DNA of 64,000 nt from NCBI GenBank assembly GCA_031362725.1, contig JANLTC010000222.1, positions 25,513-89,512 on the forward strand, read 5' to 3'. Position 1 is the stretch's first letter; every line of letters starts with the position of its first letter. Made by a program: the position numbers and the translations under genes. The notes below the pieces were generated by a model. That model ran no database searches. It was not told the origin of the DNA and worked only from the letters and a program-made list of their open reading frames with translations. Source of the DNA: PR03 sp031362725 (GTDB lineage: Bacteria > Myxococcota_A > UBA9160 > PR03). Shown here one piece after another: positions 18,664 to 27,121 of the stretch.

Positions 18664-18756
18664 GATCCCTCTTGGCGCGGGACCGTACCCCTTCCAGGCC
18701 CGCGCTCCACCCGCAACCGATGCGCGCGCGCGGCGAGTTCGGGAGACTCCGCCGCC

Positions 18757-20568
18757 ATGCCCCAGGCTGCCGCTCTCGATGCCGACGCGCAGGTGCGCAC
18801 CGAATACGAGCAACGGCTGGCTGCACGTCGTACCGATGCGAACGCCGCACGCCGGCGCGCGACGCGCATTTCGCAAGCGCGACTCGCGGTGTTCGCACTC
18901 GGCGTCGTGGTTGCCGGCATCGCGCTCGGCGCGAAGCGAATCGATCCGCGCTGGCTGCTGGCGCCCGCGCTCGCCTTCGTGGCACTCGTCGCGCTGCACG
19001 ATCGCGTGCTGCGCCTCCGCGACGCGCGCGAGCATGGCGTCCGTTACTACGAGGACGGCATCGCGCGACTCGACGCCGCGTTTGCGGGGCGCGGTCCGAG
19101 CGGCGAGCGCTTCCGCGATCCCGCGCATCCGTACGCCGACGACCTCGACCTGTTTGGCGAAGCGGGCCTCTTCGATCTGCTGTGCCGTGCGCGCACCGCG
19201 GCCGGCGAGGCCACGCTCGCGGCCTGGCTGCTCGCCCCGGCGCCGCCCGACGAAGTGCGGGGCCGCCAGCACGCCGTCGCCGAACTCGCCCCCGCGCTCG
19301 AGCTGCGCGAGTCGCTGGCGCTGGTCGGCGATTCGGTCGCGACGGGCCTGCATGCCGCGGCGTTGATGCGCTGGGGCGAATCGGCTCCCGCCGCGCCCGC
19401 TTTGGCGCTGCGCGTCGCACTCGGCGCGCTCTCCCTGCTCTCGGCCGGCCTCGTCGCCGCAACGTTCGCTGGCGCTCCCATGCTGATCCCCTGGCTCGCC
19501 GTGCTGGCGATCGGCGCCGGCGTCGCGGCGACACAGCGGCGCCGCACGCAGCGCGCGATTGCCGATACCGAAGCACCCGCGCGCGATCTCGCACTGCTCG
19601 CGCGCTTGCTCGCGGTGCTCGAGTCGCAGCGTTTCGCATCGCCGCGCCTCGTCGCGCTGCGCAGCGCCATCGCGACCGCGGGCGTTCCCGCATCGCGCGA
19701 GATCGCGCGGCTCGGACGACTCGTCGAGCTGCTCGATGCGCGGCGCAACCAGCTCTTCGCACCGATCGGCGCGGCGCTGTGCTTCACCACGCAAGTCGCG
19801 CTCGCGATCGAGGCGTGGCGCGCGCGCTGTGGACCCGCGCTGCGCGCGTGGATCGATGCGACCGCCTCGTTCGAGGCGCTCGCGTCGCTCGCGACGCACG
19901 CCCACGAGCATCCGCACGATGTGTTCCCGGAGTTTTGCGACGGACCGCCGCGTTTCGAAGCGAAGGCGCTCGGACATCCGCTGCTGCCCGAATCGCGCTG
20001 CGTGCGCAACGATGTTCGGCTCGACGACGCGCCGCGCCTATTGCTGGTGAGCGGCTCGAACATGTCGGGCAAGAGCACGTTGCTGCGCAGTGTCGGCGTC
20101 GCGACGGTGCTCGCGCAGGCGGGCGCGCCGGTGCGGGCGCGATCGCTGCGGCTCTCGCCACTGGCGGTCGGGGCGTCGCTGCGGGTCTTCGACTCGCTGA
20201 AGGACGGCCATTCGCACTTCTACGCGGAGATCCGCCGCCTGCGCCAGGTGGTGGAGCTGATCTCCGGCAAGATTCCCGTGTTGTTCCTGCTCGACGAGAT
20301 CCTGCACGGCACCAACTCGCATGATCGCCGCATCGGCGCGGAAGCGGTCGTGCGCAACCTGGTGGCGCGCGGCGCGATCGGACTCGTCACCACGCACGAT
20401 CTCGCGCTCGCGAAGATCGCCGACGACCTCGGTCCGCGCGCGGCCAACGTGCATTTCGAGGATCAGGTGCAGGACGGCGGGATGCACTTCGACTATCGGA
20501 TGCGCCCCGGCGTCGTCACGCGCAGCAATGCGCTGGCGCTGATGCGGGCGGTCGGACTCGACGTGTGA
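18757..20568 (+). CDS. membrane-anchored MutS-family ATPase
   Basis: The 603-residue product has two N-terminal TM helices (LAVFALGVVVAGIALG and WLLAPALAFVALVAL), another hydrophobic pair near residues 230-260, and the MutS domain V at the C-terminus. That domain shows Walker A SGSNMSGKSTLLRSVG, LKDGHSHFYAEIRRL, Walker B VLFLLDEILHGTNSHDR and LVTTHDLALAKI. The mismatch-recognition domain I (Phe-x-Glu) of true MutS is absent. The family is known as MutS-related membrane proteins of unknown role; mismatch repair should not be assumed. The ATG at 18757 is the first start beyond the divergent neighbour at 18663. Confidence 0.85.
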   Translation: MPQAAALDADAQVRTEYEQRLAARRTDANAARRRATRISQARLAVFALGVVVAGIALGAKRIDPRWLLAPALAFVALVALHDRVLRLRDAREHGVRYYEDGIARLDAAFAGRGPSGERFRDPAHPYADDLDLFGEAGLFDLLCRARTAAGEATLAAWLLAPAPPDEVRGRQHAVAELAPALELRESLALVGDSVATGLHAAALMRWGESAPAAPALALRVALGALSLLSAGLVAATFAGAPMLIPWLAVLAIGAGVAATQRRRTQRAIADTEAPARDLALLARLLAVLESQRFASPRLVALRSAIATAGVPASREIARLGRLVELLDARRNQLFAPIGAALCFTTQVALAIEAWRARCGPALRAWIDATASFEALASLATHAHEHPHDVFPEFCDGPPRFEAKALGHPLLPESRCVRNDVRLDDAPRLLLVSGSNMSGKSTLLRSVGVATVLAQAGAPVRARSLRLSPLAVGASLRVFDSLKDGHSHFYAEIRRLRQVVELISGKIPVLFLLDEILHGTNSHDRRIGAEAVVRNLVARGAIGLVTTHDLALAKIADDLGPRAANVHFEDQVQDGGMHFDYRMRPGVVTRSNALALMRAVGLDV

Positions 20569-20570
20569 GG

Positions 20571-20590
20571 CATCCCGCGTTCTGGGGATG
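20571..20590. repeat. palindromic element A (CATCCC/GGGATG) upstream of the two-component region
   Basis: The stem arms CATCCC (20571-20576) and GGGATG (20585-20590) flank GCGTTCTG. The internal decamer GTTCTGGGGA (20579-20588) recurs exactly in the palindrome at 23644-23661. It lies just after the MutS-family stop and could be a hairpin terminator without a U-tract, a small extragenic palindrome or a regulator site. Confidence 0.45.
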
Positions 20591-20648
20591 ACAGCGCTGC
20601 CACGCACCGGATGGCGCCGCCACATCGTAGAGTGGGAGGCATGCGCCG

Positions 20649-20930
20649 TTGTTCCGCCGCCGCTTCGATCATCTCTTCGAGGAAATCTCGGTGCGAATTG
20701 GTCGCCTGGCGCCGCGCTATGCGCTCTGGCTGCGTCTTCGCGAATTGGGCATGGACGCCGACCGGCTGTCGCAGGGCGACGTCGTCGCGTTCTGTCGCGA
20801 TCACCTCGATGGATTCTTGCGCGAACACGAGTGCGCCCTCGCGCCCCGGAAGGCGCGCGATCTGCTCCGCAGCGTCGCGCGCCACGATCCCGCGTTGCGC
20901 ACGCCCGCCGAGTGGCTTGCCGGAAGGTGA
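20649..20930 (+). CDS. small protein of unknown function
   Basis: A 93-residue ORF starting at TTG 20649 behind GGGAGG (about 20634-20639, spacing about 10). It reads FRRRFDHLFEEISVRIGRL, then LRLRELGMDADRLSQGDVVA, FCRDHLDGFLREH and ends with PAEWLAGR. It is charged, helical and soluble, with one Cys. Codon use is like that of its neighbours, whereas the overlapping ATG frame at 20641 gives low-complexity Ser/Arg sequence, so this frame is preferred. It sits 63 bp upstream of the histidine kinase gene and could be its partner. I do not recognise a family. Confidence 0.55.
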   Translation: MFRRRFDHLFEEISVRIGRLAPRYALWLRLRELGMDADRLSQGDVVAFCRDHLDGFLREHECALAPRKARDLLRSVARHDPALRTPAEWLAGR

Positions 20931-20993
20931 GCGCGGACCCCGCGCGCGCCTCGGCCCCTGCAAAGCGCGCCGGCGGCGGCATACGCTGTGCGG

Positions 20994-22892
20994 ATGAAGT
21001 CGTACGGGGCAGCGCGGATGCTGGGCGCCGGCGCGATCGCGCTGGCCTTCGCGTGCAGCGCCGCCCCCGCCACGCGCCCGGATCCGGCCGTCGTCCAGAT
21101 CGAATCGATCCAGCTGCGCCTTGGCAGCTCCCCTGCGTTCGATAGCGACGGCGCCAGTCTCGATTCGCGCGCACTCGATGCGCTCGGCGGATTCGGCAGC
21201 GTCCCGCTGCCGGACTATTGGGCGCTGGGACGGCGTCGACGCGGCCTCGATGGTTGGTATCGCGCACACTTCGAAGTGACGGACGCACCGACCAACTGGG
21301 GCATTGCGATCGACGGCGCCTGGGCGTCGCTGCAGGTCTTCGTGAACGGCGAGCGCTTGGTCGATGCGACGGCCGCCGATCGGCCCGCGCAGATCCCGCT
21401 CGTCGCGGCCGCCAAGGTGCTGGTTCCATTGCCGCGTTCGCTGCTGCACCCGGGATCGAACGAGGTGGCGCTTCGCTTCTCCACGCGTCCCGATGAGATC
21501 GGCAGCCTGTACGGGCTCGCGATCGGTCGGGTCGATTCGCTCGCTGCGATCCAGCGAAAATCGATGCTGTGGACGGCAACACTGCCGAGCCTGCTCGCGC
21601 TGTTCGGCCTCTCCTGCGGACTGCTGGTCTTGCTGCTGACGCGCTGGGCGGTGATCGGCGGAACCTTTGCTCTCGGACTCGGCACGTCGTTGTGGTCGTC
21701 CGCGGCGCTGCTCGCGCCGCTCGCTACGAGCCCGTCGTCCTTGTTCGGCGGCGTCGTCGCGACGGCGGCGCACGCGTTCCCGCCCTGCATCGCGCTCGGT
21801 TTCTTGCGCGCACTGGGTCTGCACCGGCCACGCGTCGAAACGCTGCTGATCGGGAGCATCGTGCTGGGCGCAGGGGTTCGTTCGCTGGTCGAGCCGGTAT
21901 GGATCCCGGTCATCGACAACCTCTGGTGGCTGGTCGATGCCGCGATCGGTGTCTACCTGCTGCGGCTGGCCGTCGCGGCGGTGCGGCGCGATGCGTTGCC
22001 AGTGCCCCGCGTCTTGCTCGGCGCATCCGTCATCGTCGTCGGAGCGGGCATCATCGATCTCGCCAGTCTCTTTCGCGGTCGATCCCCCTTTGGCTTCTCG
22101 CTGTTCATCACGACGAGCCCGCTGATCGGGCTCGCGACCGCGGCAGGACTCGTCGTGACGCTGGCGCGCTCGCTCAGCGCTGCGCAGCAGCTCAACATCG
22201 ACCTCGAACAACGCGTCGAAGAGAATCGCCGGGAACTGGACACGAGCTACGCGCGCACCGCCATCCTCGAACGCGACCGCGCGATCGCCGGCGAACGCGA
22301 ACGCATGATGCGCGACATGCACGACGGCACCGGCGGACAGCTCGTCTCGGCGCTGGCGATGGTCGAAGCGGGCGATGTGCCACGCGACGAAGTGGCAGAA
22401 ACGCTGCGCGAAGCGCTCACCGACCTGCGTCTGGTGATCGACTCGCTGGAGCCCGGCGAGCCGGATCTGCTGGCGCTGCTCGCCCATGCGCGCGCGCGAC
22501 TCGAACCCCGGCTCGAGCGGCACGGGCTGCACTTCGCGTGGGAAGTGGCGGACGTGCCGGCGCCCGACCGCTTCGGACCCGAGCAGTCGCTGCACCTGAT
22601 GCGCATCTTCCAGGAGGCCGTCACCAACGCGGTGAAGCACGCACGCGCGACCACGATCTCGGTGCGTACCGGCACCGCGCGCGACGCCAAGGGACGCGCG
22701 TGTGCGTACGTCGAAGTCGCGGACGACGGCTGCGGTCTCGGTGCCGGGCCGCGCGGAGCAAACGGCGCGATCGGGCGCGGTCTGCGCAACATGCACAAGC
22801 GAGCCGAGGAACTCGGCGGAGAGCTCGTCGTCGCGAGCATCGCGCAGGGAACCGCGGTGCGGCTGCTGCTTCCGCTCAGGAGTCCATCTTGA
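20994..22892 (+). CDS. NarL-class sensor histidine kinase with 7TM-type sensor
   Basis: This 632-residue membrane kinase has a signal segment (ARMLGAGAIALAFACSAAP) and then about 170 residues of exported beta-sandwich (GWYRAHFEVTDAPTNWGIAI, LQVFVNGERLV) like 7TMR-DISM sensors. About seven TM helices follow (residues 185-395), then a coiled linker (LEQRVEENRRELDTSYAR). HisKA_3 dimerisation is at REREMM-like RMMRDMHDGTGGQL with the phospho-accepting His near residue 442. The HATPase domain shows IFQEAVTNAVKHARATTISV, VADDGCGLG and GRGLRNMHKRAEELGG. The start is ATG 20994. It converges on the response regulator gene with a 17-bp overlap of the 3' ends, so the two are regulated separately. Confidence 0.88.
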   Translation: MKSYGAARMLGAGAIALAFACSAAPATRPDPAVVQIESIQLRLGSSPAFDSDGASLDSRALDALGGFGSVPLPDYWALGRRRRGLDGWYRAHFEVTDAPTNWGIAIDGAWASLQVFVNGERLVDATAADRPAQIPLVAAAKVLVPLPRSLLHPGSNEVALRFSTRPDEIGSLYGLAIGRVDSLAAIQRKSMLWTATLPSLLALFGLSCGLLVLLLTRWAVIGGTFALGLGTSLWSSAALLAPLATSPSSLFGGVVATAAHAFPPCIALGFLRALGLHRPRVETLLIGSIVLGAGVRSLVEPVWIPVIDNLWWLVDAAIGVYLLRLAVAAVRRDALPVPRVLLGASVIVVGAGIIDLASLFRGRSPFGFSLFITTSPLIGLATAAGLVVTLARSLSAAQQLNIDLEQRVEENRRELDTSYARTAILERDRAIAGERERMMRDMHDGTGGQLVSALAMVEAGDVPRDEVAETLREALTDLRLVIDSLEPGEPDLLALLAHARARLEPRLERHGLHFAWEVADVPAPDRFGPEQSLHLMRIFQEAVTNAVKHARATTISVRTGTARDAKGRACAYVEVADDGCGLGAGPRGANGAIGRGLRNMHKRAEELGGELVVASIAQGTAVRLLLPLRSPS

Positions 22893-23571
22893 CGAGCCCG
22901 GTGGCCAGCGCTTCGTACACCGCTTCGCCGCGTGAGTGCACTTCGAGTTTCCCGTAGATGCGCCGCACATGGGTCGCCACCGTGTGCGTCGACAGACCGA
23001 GCAGTCGCGCAATCTCGGCGTAGCTGAAACCCTTCACGATGTAGCTGAGCACCTCGCGCTCGCGCGGCGAGAGTTCGGCCGCGCCGATCGACTCGGCGGC
23101 CGGTACGGGGGCGGGCTCGGGCGACTTCGAGAAGCGCTGAAGCAGGTAGCGCGCGACCGGTGGGCTCATCGGCGACCCCCCCTCGATCAGCTCCAGGATC
23201 GAGCGCCCGATCGACTCCGCGGTGGCGTCCTTCAGCAGATACCCGAGCGCGCCCGCCTCGATCGCCGCGACGACGTGCTGTTCATCGCCGAATACCGTGA
23301 TCACCATCGACTGGGTGCCGGCCCCGCGCGCCCGCACCTGGCGGATCAGTTCGAGGCCGCTGCCGTCGGGCAGATCGAGGTCGGTGAGCAGCACGGCCGG
23401 AGGCTCTCCCGCGAGAACCGCACGCGCGGCTTCGCAGCTGCCGACCGAAGCCACCATCCGCAGCTGGGGATGCGAATCGACGATGCGTGCTAGCCGCGCC
23501 CGCGTCGGATCGTCGTCTTCGACGATCACGATGCTGTGTCGCGCCCCGGGCTGCTGGCACTGCTGAATCAA
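22876..23571 (-). CDS. NarL/LuxR-family response regulator
   Basis: The receiver domain has HSIVIVEDDDPTRARLARIV for the acidic pocket, VLLTDLDLPDGSGLELIRQ with the phospho-accepting Asp, ITVFGDEQ and YLLKDATAE with the conserved Lys. A LuxR-type HTH follows: LSPREREVLSYIVKGFSYAE, LGLSTHTVATHVRRIYGKL. TTG 23571 is chosen for GGGGAG six bases upstream; GTG 23613 would add 14 residues with a weaker site. Its partner is almost certainly the convergent NarL-class kinase. Its promoter region holds palindrome B at 23644-23661. Confidence 0.87.
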   Translation of the reverse strand: MIQQCQQPGARHSIVIVEDDDPTRARLARIVDSHPQLRMVASVGSCEAARAVLAGEPPAVLLTDLDLPDGSGLELIRQVRARGAGTQSMVITVFGDEQHVVAAIEAGALGYLLKDATAESIGRSILELIEGGSPMSPPVARYLLQRFSKSPEPAPVPAAESIGAAELSPREREVLSYIVKGFSYAEIARLLGLSTHTVATHVRRIYGKLEVHSRGEAVYEALATGLVKMDS

Positions 23572-23643
23572 TCGACGCTCCCCGGGATGGAATCGCTGGT
23601 GCGAGGATCGCACCCATCAAACCGGATCGAACCCCGCCTCGCA

Positions 23644-23661
23644 GTCCCCTGTTCTGGGGAC
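23644..23661. repeat. palindromic element B (GTCCCC/GGGGAC) upstream of response regulator gene
   Basis: A perfect 6-bp inverted repeat, GTCCCC (23644-23649) and GGGGAC (23656-23661), around TGTTCT. It shares GTTCTGGGGA and the preceding CCC with element A at 20571-20590. It lies about 75-90 bp upstream of the response regulator start, where an operator would be expected. Confidence 0.45.
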
Positions 23662-23714
23662 GCATCCGATCGCACGCGCCCACAGGCCGAGCGTACTGTC
23701 TCGCGACGCGCCAG

Positions 23715-25397
23715 CTACTCGGGCCGGATCCGGATCTGCGGCCCGACCTCTTCGAGCTTCTTGCGCATCGTGTCGCGTCGCGCCTGCAATTCATCGGGCG
23801 TGAGCGAGTCGACGTCGCCCTCGATGCCGAGGCCGGCGCGAACGCCCGTGAGGTCGAGCGCCTGGCGCGTCGGGTCGAAGCCGATGTCGCGCAGGATGCG
23901 GGCGCCGTGCTTCTCGGCGAAGTAGCCGTAGATCTTCGCCAGCTCACCGAACAGGTTCACGTCGGGCGCGTAACGACCGATCGAACCATCGATGAAGAGC
24001 ATGTTCTTCACGTAGAGCATCAAATGTTTTGGCATGCGCGCACCGTGCTTGAGCAGCCCGCGCAGCACCTGCTGGATCTCCGCGAGCAGTTCCTCGCTGC
24101 CCATCTTGGTCGGATCGCGCACCGGCTGGTCGACCTTCAGGATGCGCATCAGCTCGTCGAGGTCCGCATCGGGCGCGAGCGCACCGAGGTCGCGGAACGC
24201 GGCGAGCTGGCCGCGCACGTCGTTTGCCGCGCCGGTCATCATCATGCGCAGGAACGCGAGCCGCTGCGGCTCGGCCATCCGACCGGTCATCCCATAGTCG
24301 AACAGGCCGACGCGGCCGTCGCGCATCACGACCAGGTTGCCGCCGTGCAGATCGCCGTGGAAGACGCCATAGATCATCGCGCCCTCGAGGAAGGCGATCA
24401 TCAGCGAGCGCAGCACCGCGGCAGTGTCGATGCCAGCTGCGCGCATGCCGTCGATGTCGTCGGCGTGGAAGCCGTCGAGGCGTTCCATCACCAGCAGCCG
24501 GCGCGTGACCCGCTCGGGATGCGGTCGCGGCACGACGATCAGCGTCTGGCCGGCATCGCGCAGCACATGCGCGATGTCGAGCATGTTCTGGCCTTCCAGC
24601 CGGAAGTCGAGTTCCTCCGCGATCGTCTCGGCGAACAGTTCGACCAGCGCGGGCGGATTCGCGAGCGCCGCGACCGGGATCCGCCCGACCAGATACGGCG
24701 CGATCCAGGCCATCGCCGCGACGTCCTGGCGCACCAGTGTCGCAACCTGGGGACGCTGCACCTTGACGACGACTTCTTCGCCGTGAAGCCCTCTGGCGAC
24801 ATCTGTTTGCAACGTCGCGGCGTGCACCTGCGCGATCGATGCCGACGCGAGCGGCGTCGTTTCAAAGCGAGCGAACACCGATTCGAGCGAAGCGCCGAGT
24901 TCTTGCTCGACCACTGCGCGCACGTGCGAGAAGGGCTCTGCCGGCACGCGGTCGCGGCAGATCTTGAACTCCGCGACGAGTTCGTCGGGGAAGATGCCCT
25001 GCCCCGACGACACGATCTGCGCGAGCTTGATGTACGACGAGCCGAGTTTCTCGAACGCGATCCGCAGCCGTCGCGACAGCGCCGCGCGCGACGCTTCGGG
25101 CCCGCGGCGTTTCTCGAAGACCCACCACATCCCGACCGCGTAACCGACCAGCATGCCCGCGCGCAGGAAGCGCCGCACCGGCGGCAGCCGCCGCCGTCGC
25201 ACCCAATCCGGCAGCTGCGCCTGGTTCGTCGCCCGCAGCGCATCGATGCCGCGACGCCACGCCATCCGCTCGGGCTCGACCTTCCACGGGCCGCGCTCCG
25301 AGAACGCCCCGATCGCAAGGTCGCTGCCGTTCTCCAGCGTTGCGCTGGGGACATTCGTTGTGTCAGTTGCGTTGGGAACCTTCGTTGCGTCGATCAC
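23715..25397 (-). CDS. ABC1/UbiB-AarF family atypical kinase
   Basis: The 560-residue product has the family motifs in order: FEKLGSSYIKLAQIVSSGQG (KxGQ-type region), PLASASIAQVHAATL (Ala-rich nucleotide loop), EEVVVKVQRPQV (Lys), AEELDFRLEGQNM (ExD), FHGDLHGGNLVV (catalytic loop) and GLFDYGMTGRM (metal-binding DYG in place of DFG). A hydrophobic helix lies near residues 80-95 (AGMLVGYAVGMWWVF). Family members support ubiquinone or lipid metabolism as ATPases/kinases. The annotated start is GTG 25397; ATG 25265 (MAWRRG) is an alternative that removes a tandem 9-residue repeat. It diverges from the glycerol-3-phosphate dehydrogenase gene over 71 bp. Confidence 0.88.
   Translation of the reverse strand: MIDATKVPNATDTTNVPSATLENGSDLAIGAFSERGPWKVEPERMAWRRGIDALRATNQAQLPDWVRRRRLPPVRRFLRAGMLVGYAVGMWWVFEKRRGPEASRAALSRRLRIAFEKLGSSYIKLAQIVSSGQGIFPDELVAEFKICRDRVPAEPFSHVRAVVEQELGASLESVFARFETTPLASASIAQVHAATLQTDVARGLHGEEVVVKVQRPQVATLVRQDVAAMAWIAPYLVGRIPVAALANPPALVELFAETIAEELDFRLEGQNMLDIAHVLRDAGQTLIVVPRPHPERVTRRLLVMERLDGFHADDIDGMRAAGIDTAAVLRSLMIAFLEGAMIYGVFHGDLHGGNLVVMRDGRVGLFDYGMTGRMAEPQRLAFLRMMMTGAANDVRGQLAAFRDLGALAPDADLDELMRILKVDQPVRDPTKMGSEELLAEIQQVLRGLLKHGARMPKHLMLYVKNMLFIDGSIGRYAPDVNLFGELAKIYGYFAEKHGARILRDIGFDPTRQALDLTGVRAGLGIEGDVDSLTPDELQARRDTMRKKLEEVGPQIRIRPE
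25339..25392. repeat. 27-bp imperfect tandem repeat (two units)
   Basis: Units 25339-25365 and 25366-25392 match at 22 of 27 positions. They encode DATKVPNAT and DTTNVPSAT at the extreme N-terminus of the UbiB-type protein if translation starts at 25397. If the true start is 25265, the repeat is non-coding and lies in the divergent promoter region shared with the dehydrogenase gene. Confidence 0.6.
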
Positions 25398-25468
25398 GGC
25401 GGGCGGAGACTAGACCACATCGCGGCCACGGCGAGCGGCGACCGGGGCTCGCGCAGCCTTCTGATAGG

Positions 25469-27121
25469 ATGGCCGCGCCGATGCCCCACTTGCCGCTTGC
25501 AGCGCTCGCAACACCCGACCGTGCGCGCACGCTCGACGCGCTCGAGCGCGAACACTTCGACTGCGTGGTCATTGGCGGCGGCATCACCGGCGCGGGCGTC
25601 GCTCGTGAGGCCGCACTGCGCGGCCTGCGCGTTGCGCTGCTCGAGGGGCGCGACTTCGCCTCGGGCACCTCGAGCCGCTCGTCCAAGTTGATCCACGGCG
25701 GCCTGCGCTACCTCGCGATGGGCGACATCGCGCTGGTGCGCGACACCGCGCTCGAGCGCAAGCGCGTGTTCGCACTCGCGCCGCATCTCGCGGAGCGCCG
25801 CTGGATGCTGGTGCCGGCCCGCTCGTATGCAGGACTGCTGAAGTTCCGCGCCGGCCTCGCCACCTACGAGAAGCTCGGCGCCGTCGAGGAGCCCGACCGC
25901 CACCGCAACTGGGACGCCGCCGACCTCGCGCGCGAAGAACCGGCGCTGCGACGCGACCGCTTTCCGTACGCCTGCGTCTACCGCGAATACCTGACCGACG
26001 ACGCGCGCCTGGTGCTCGCCAACCTGCGCGACGCCGTCGGGCGCGGCGCGCTGGTGCTGAACCATGCACCGGTCGGCGCGATCACGATCGAGGCGGGACG
26101 CGCCGTCGGTGTCGTCGCACGCTGCAGCAACAGCGGTCGCAGCGTTCGCGTCCGTGCGCGCTGCGTCGTCAACGCGGCCGGTCCCTGGGTCGAATCCGTC
26201 CGCCGACTCGAAGAGCCGGGGGCGCCATCGTGGCTGCACCTCTCGAAGGGCGTGCACGTCGCGGTGCCGGCGGCGCGACTTCCGCTGCGCCAGATCGCGA
26301 TCCTCGGCACGGCCGACAAGCGTTCGATCTTCGCGATCCCGCGCGGCGACGTCGTCTATCTCGGTACCACCGACACCAGCTACGAACACGGCGCCGATCC
26401 GGAACCGCCGGTGCTGCGCGAAGACGTCGCGTATCTGCTCGAACCGGTGGCGCGATACTTCGACACCGAACCCCTGCAGCTCGGCGATTGCGTGACGGCA
26501 TGGGCGGGACTGCGCCCGCTGCTCGCGGAGCCGGGCAAGGCGCCCGCCGAGCTCTCGCGGCGCGACGAGATCGGACTGAGCCCGAGCGGCGTCGTCACGA
26601 TCGCCGGCGGCAAGCTCACCGGTTATCGCAAGATGGGCGTCGACGTGCTCGCGCGCGTCGCCGAAGTGCTCGGTCGTTCGCTCGCGCTTGCAGAGTACGA
26701 CGCGACACCGCTACCGGGCGGCGACTTCGACGGCGACCTCGACGCGCTCGCAGCACGCGTCGCGCACGCCAGCGGCGTCGACGCGCGAATCGCCGCGCGG
26801 CTCGTACGGCTCTACGGCACCGAGTCCGAAGCCGTCGTCGCGTGCGGTCGAGAACCGCTCGTGCCGGGCGCCGCCGTGCTCGCCGGCGAAGTGGACTGGG
26901 CAATCGACGTCGAAGGCGCGCTCGACCCACTCGATGTCGTGTATCGGCGCACGCGCGCCGCACTCTACGATCCCGATGCGCGCGTGGCGCTCGTCGCGCC
27001 GGTCGCGCAACGAATGGCGTTGCGACTCGGTTGGAGTGCGGAACACACCACGGAGCAGACGCGCGCGCTGCGCGAGCGGCTCGACGCCGATCTGGCTTTC
27101 CAGGAGGAGACGCAACCGTGA
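25469..27121 (+). CDS. glpD: glycerol-3-phosphate dehydrogenase/oxidase, FAD-dependent
   Basis: The 550-residue product oxidises sn-glycerol-3-phosphate to dihydroxyacetone phosphate at the membrane, passing electrons to quinone. Motifs: CVVIGGGITGAGVAREAALR (FAD fold), RDFASGTSSRSSKLIHGGLR (GlpD signature), VVNAAGPWVESV, LSKGVHVAVPAARLPL, GTTDTSYEHG and VVTIAGGKLTGYRKMG. The C-terminal helical domain is complete and the length is normal. ATG 25469 and ATG 25481 are both possible; GATAGG sits 12 nt before the second. The stop overlaps the next start as GTGA, so it heads a three-gene operon with the AGPS-like and FGGY kinase genes. Confidence 0.9.
   Translation: MAAPMPHLPLAALATPDRARTLDALEREHFDCVVIGGGITGAGVAREAALRGLRVALLEGRDFASGTSSRSSKLIHGGLRYLAMGDIALVRDTALERKRVFALAPHLAERRWMLVPARSYAGLLKFRAGLATYEKLGAVEEPDRHRNWDAADLAREEPALRRDRFPYACVYREYLTDDARLVLANLRDAVGRGALVLNHAPVGAITIEAGRAVGVVARCSNSGRSVRVRARCVVNAAGPWVESVRRLEEPGAPSWLHLSKGVHVAVPAARLPLRQIAILGTADKRSIFAIPRGDVVYLGTTDTSYEHGADPEPPVLREDVAYLLEPVARYFDTEPLQLGDCVTAWAGLRPLLAEPGKAPAELSRRDEIGLSPSGVVTIAGGKLTGYRKMGVDVLARVAEVLGRSLALAEYDATPLPGGDFDGDLDALAARVAHASGVDARIAARLVRLYGTESEAVVACGREPLVPGAAVLAGEVDWAIDVEGALDPLDVVYRRTRAALYDPDARVALVAPVAQRMALRLGWSAEHTTEQTRALRERLDADLAFQEETQP

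Noticed and set aside
18664..19977. Upstream extension of the secreted unknown protein to 895 residues
   Set aside because: The extension is antisense to the MutS-family gene. A signal peptide with a GTG start and AGAGGG at 18663 fits much better.
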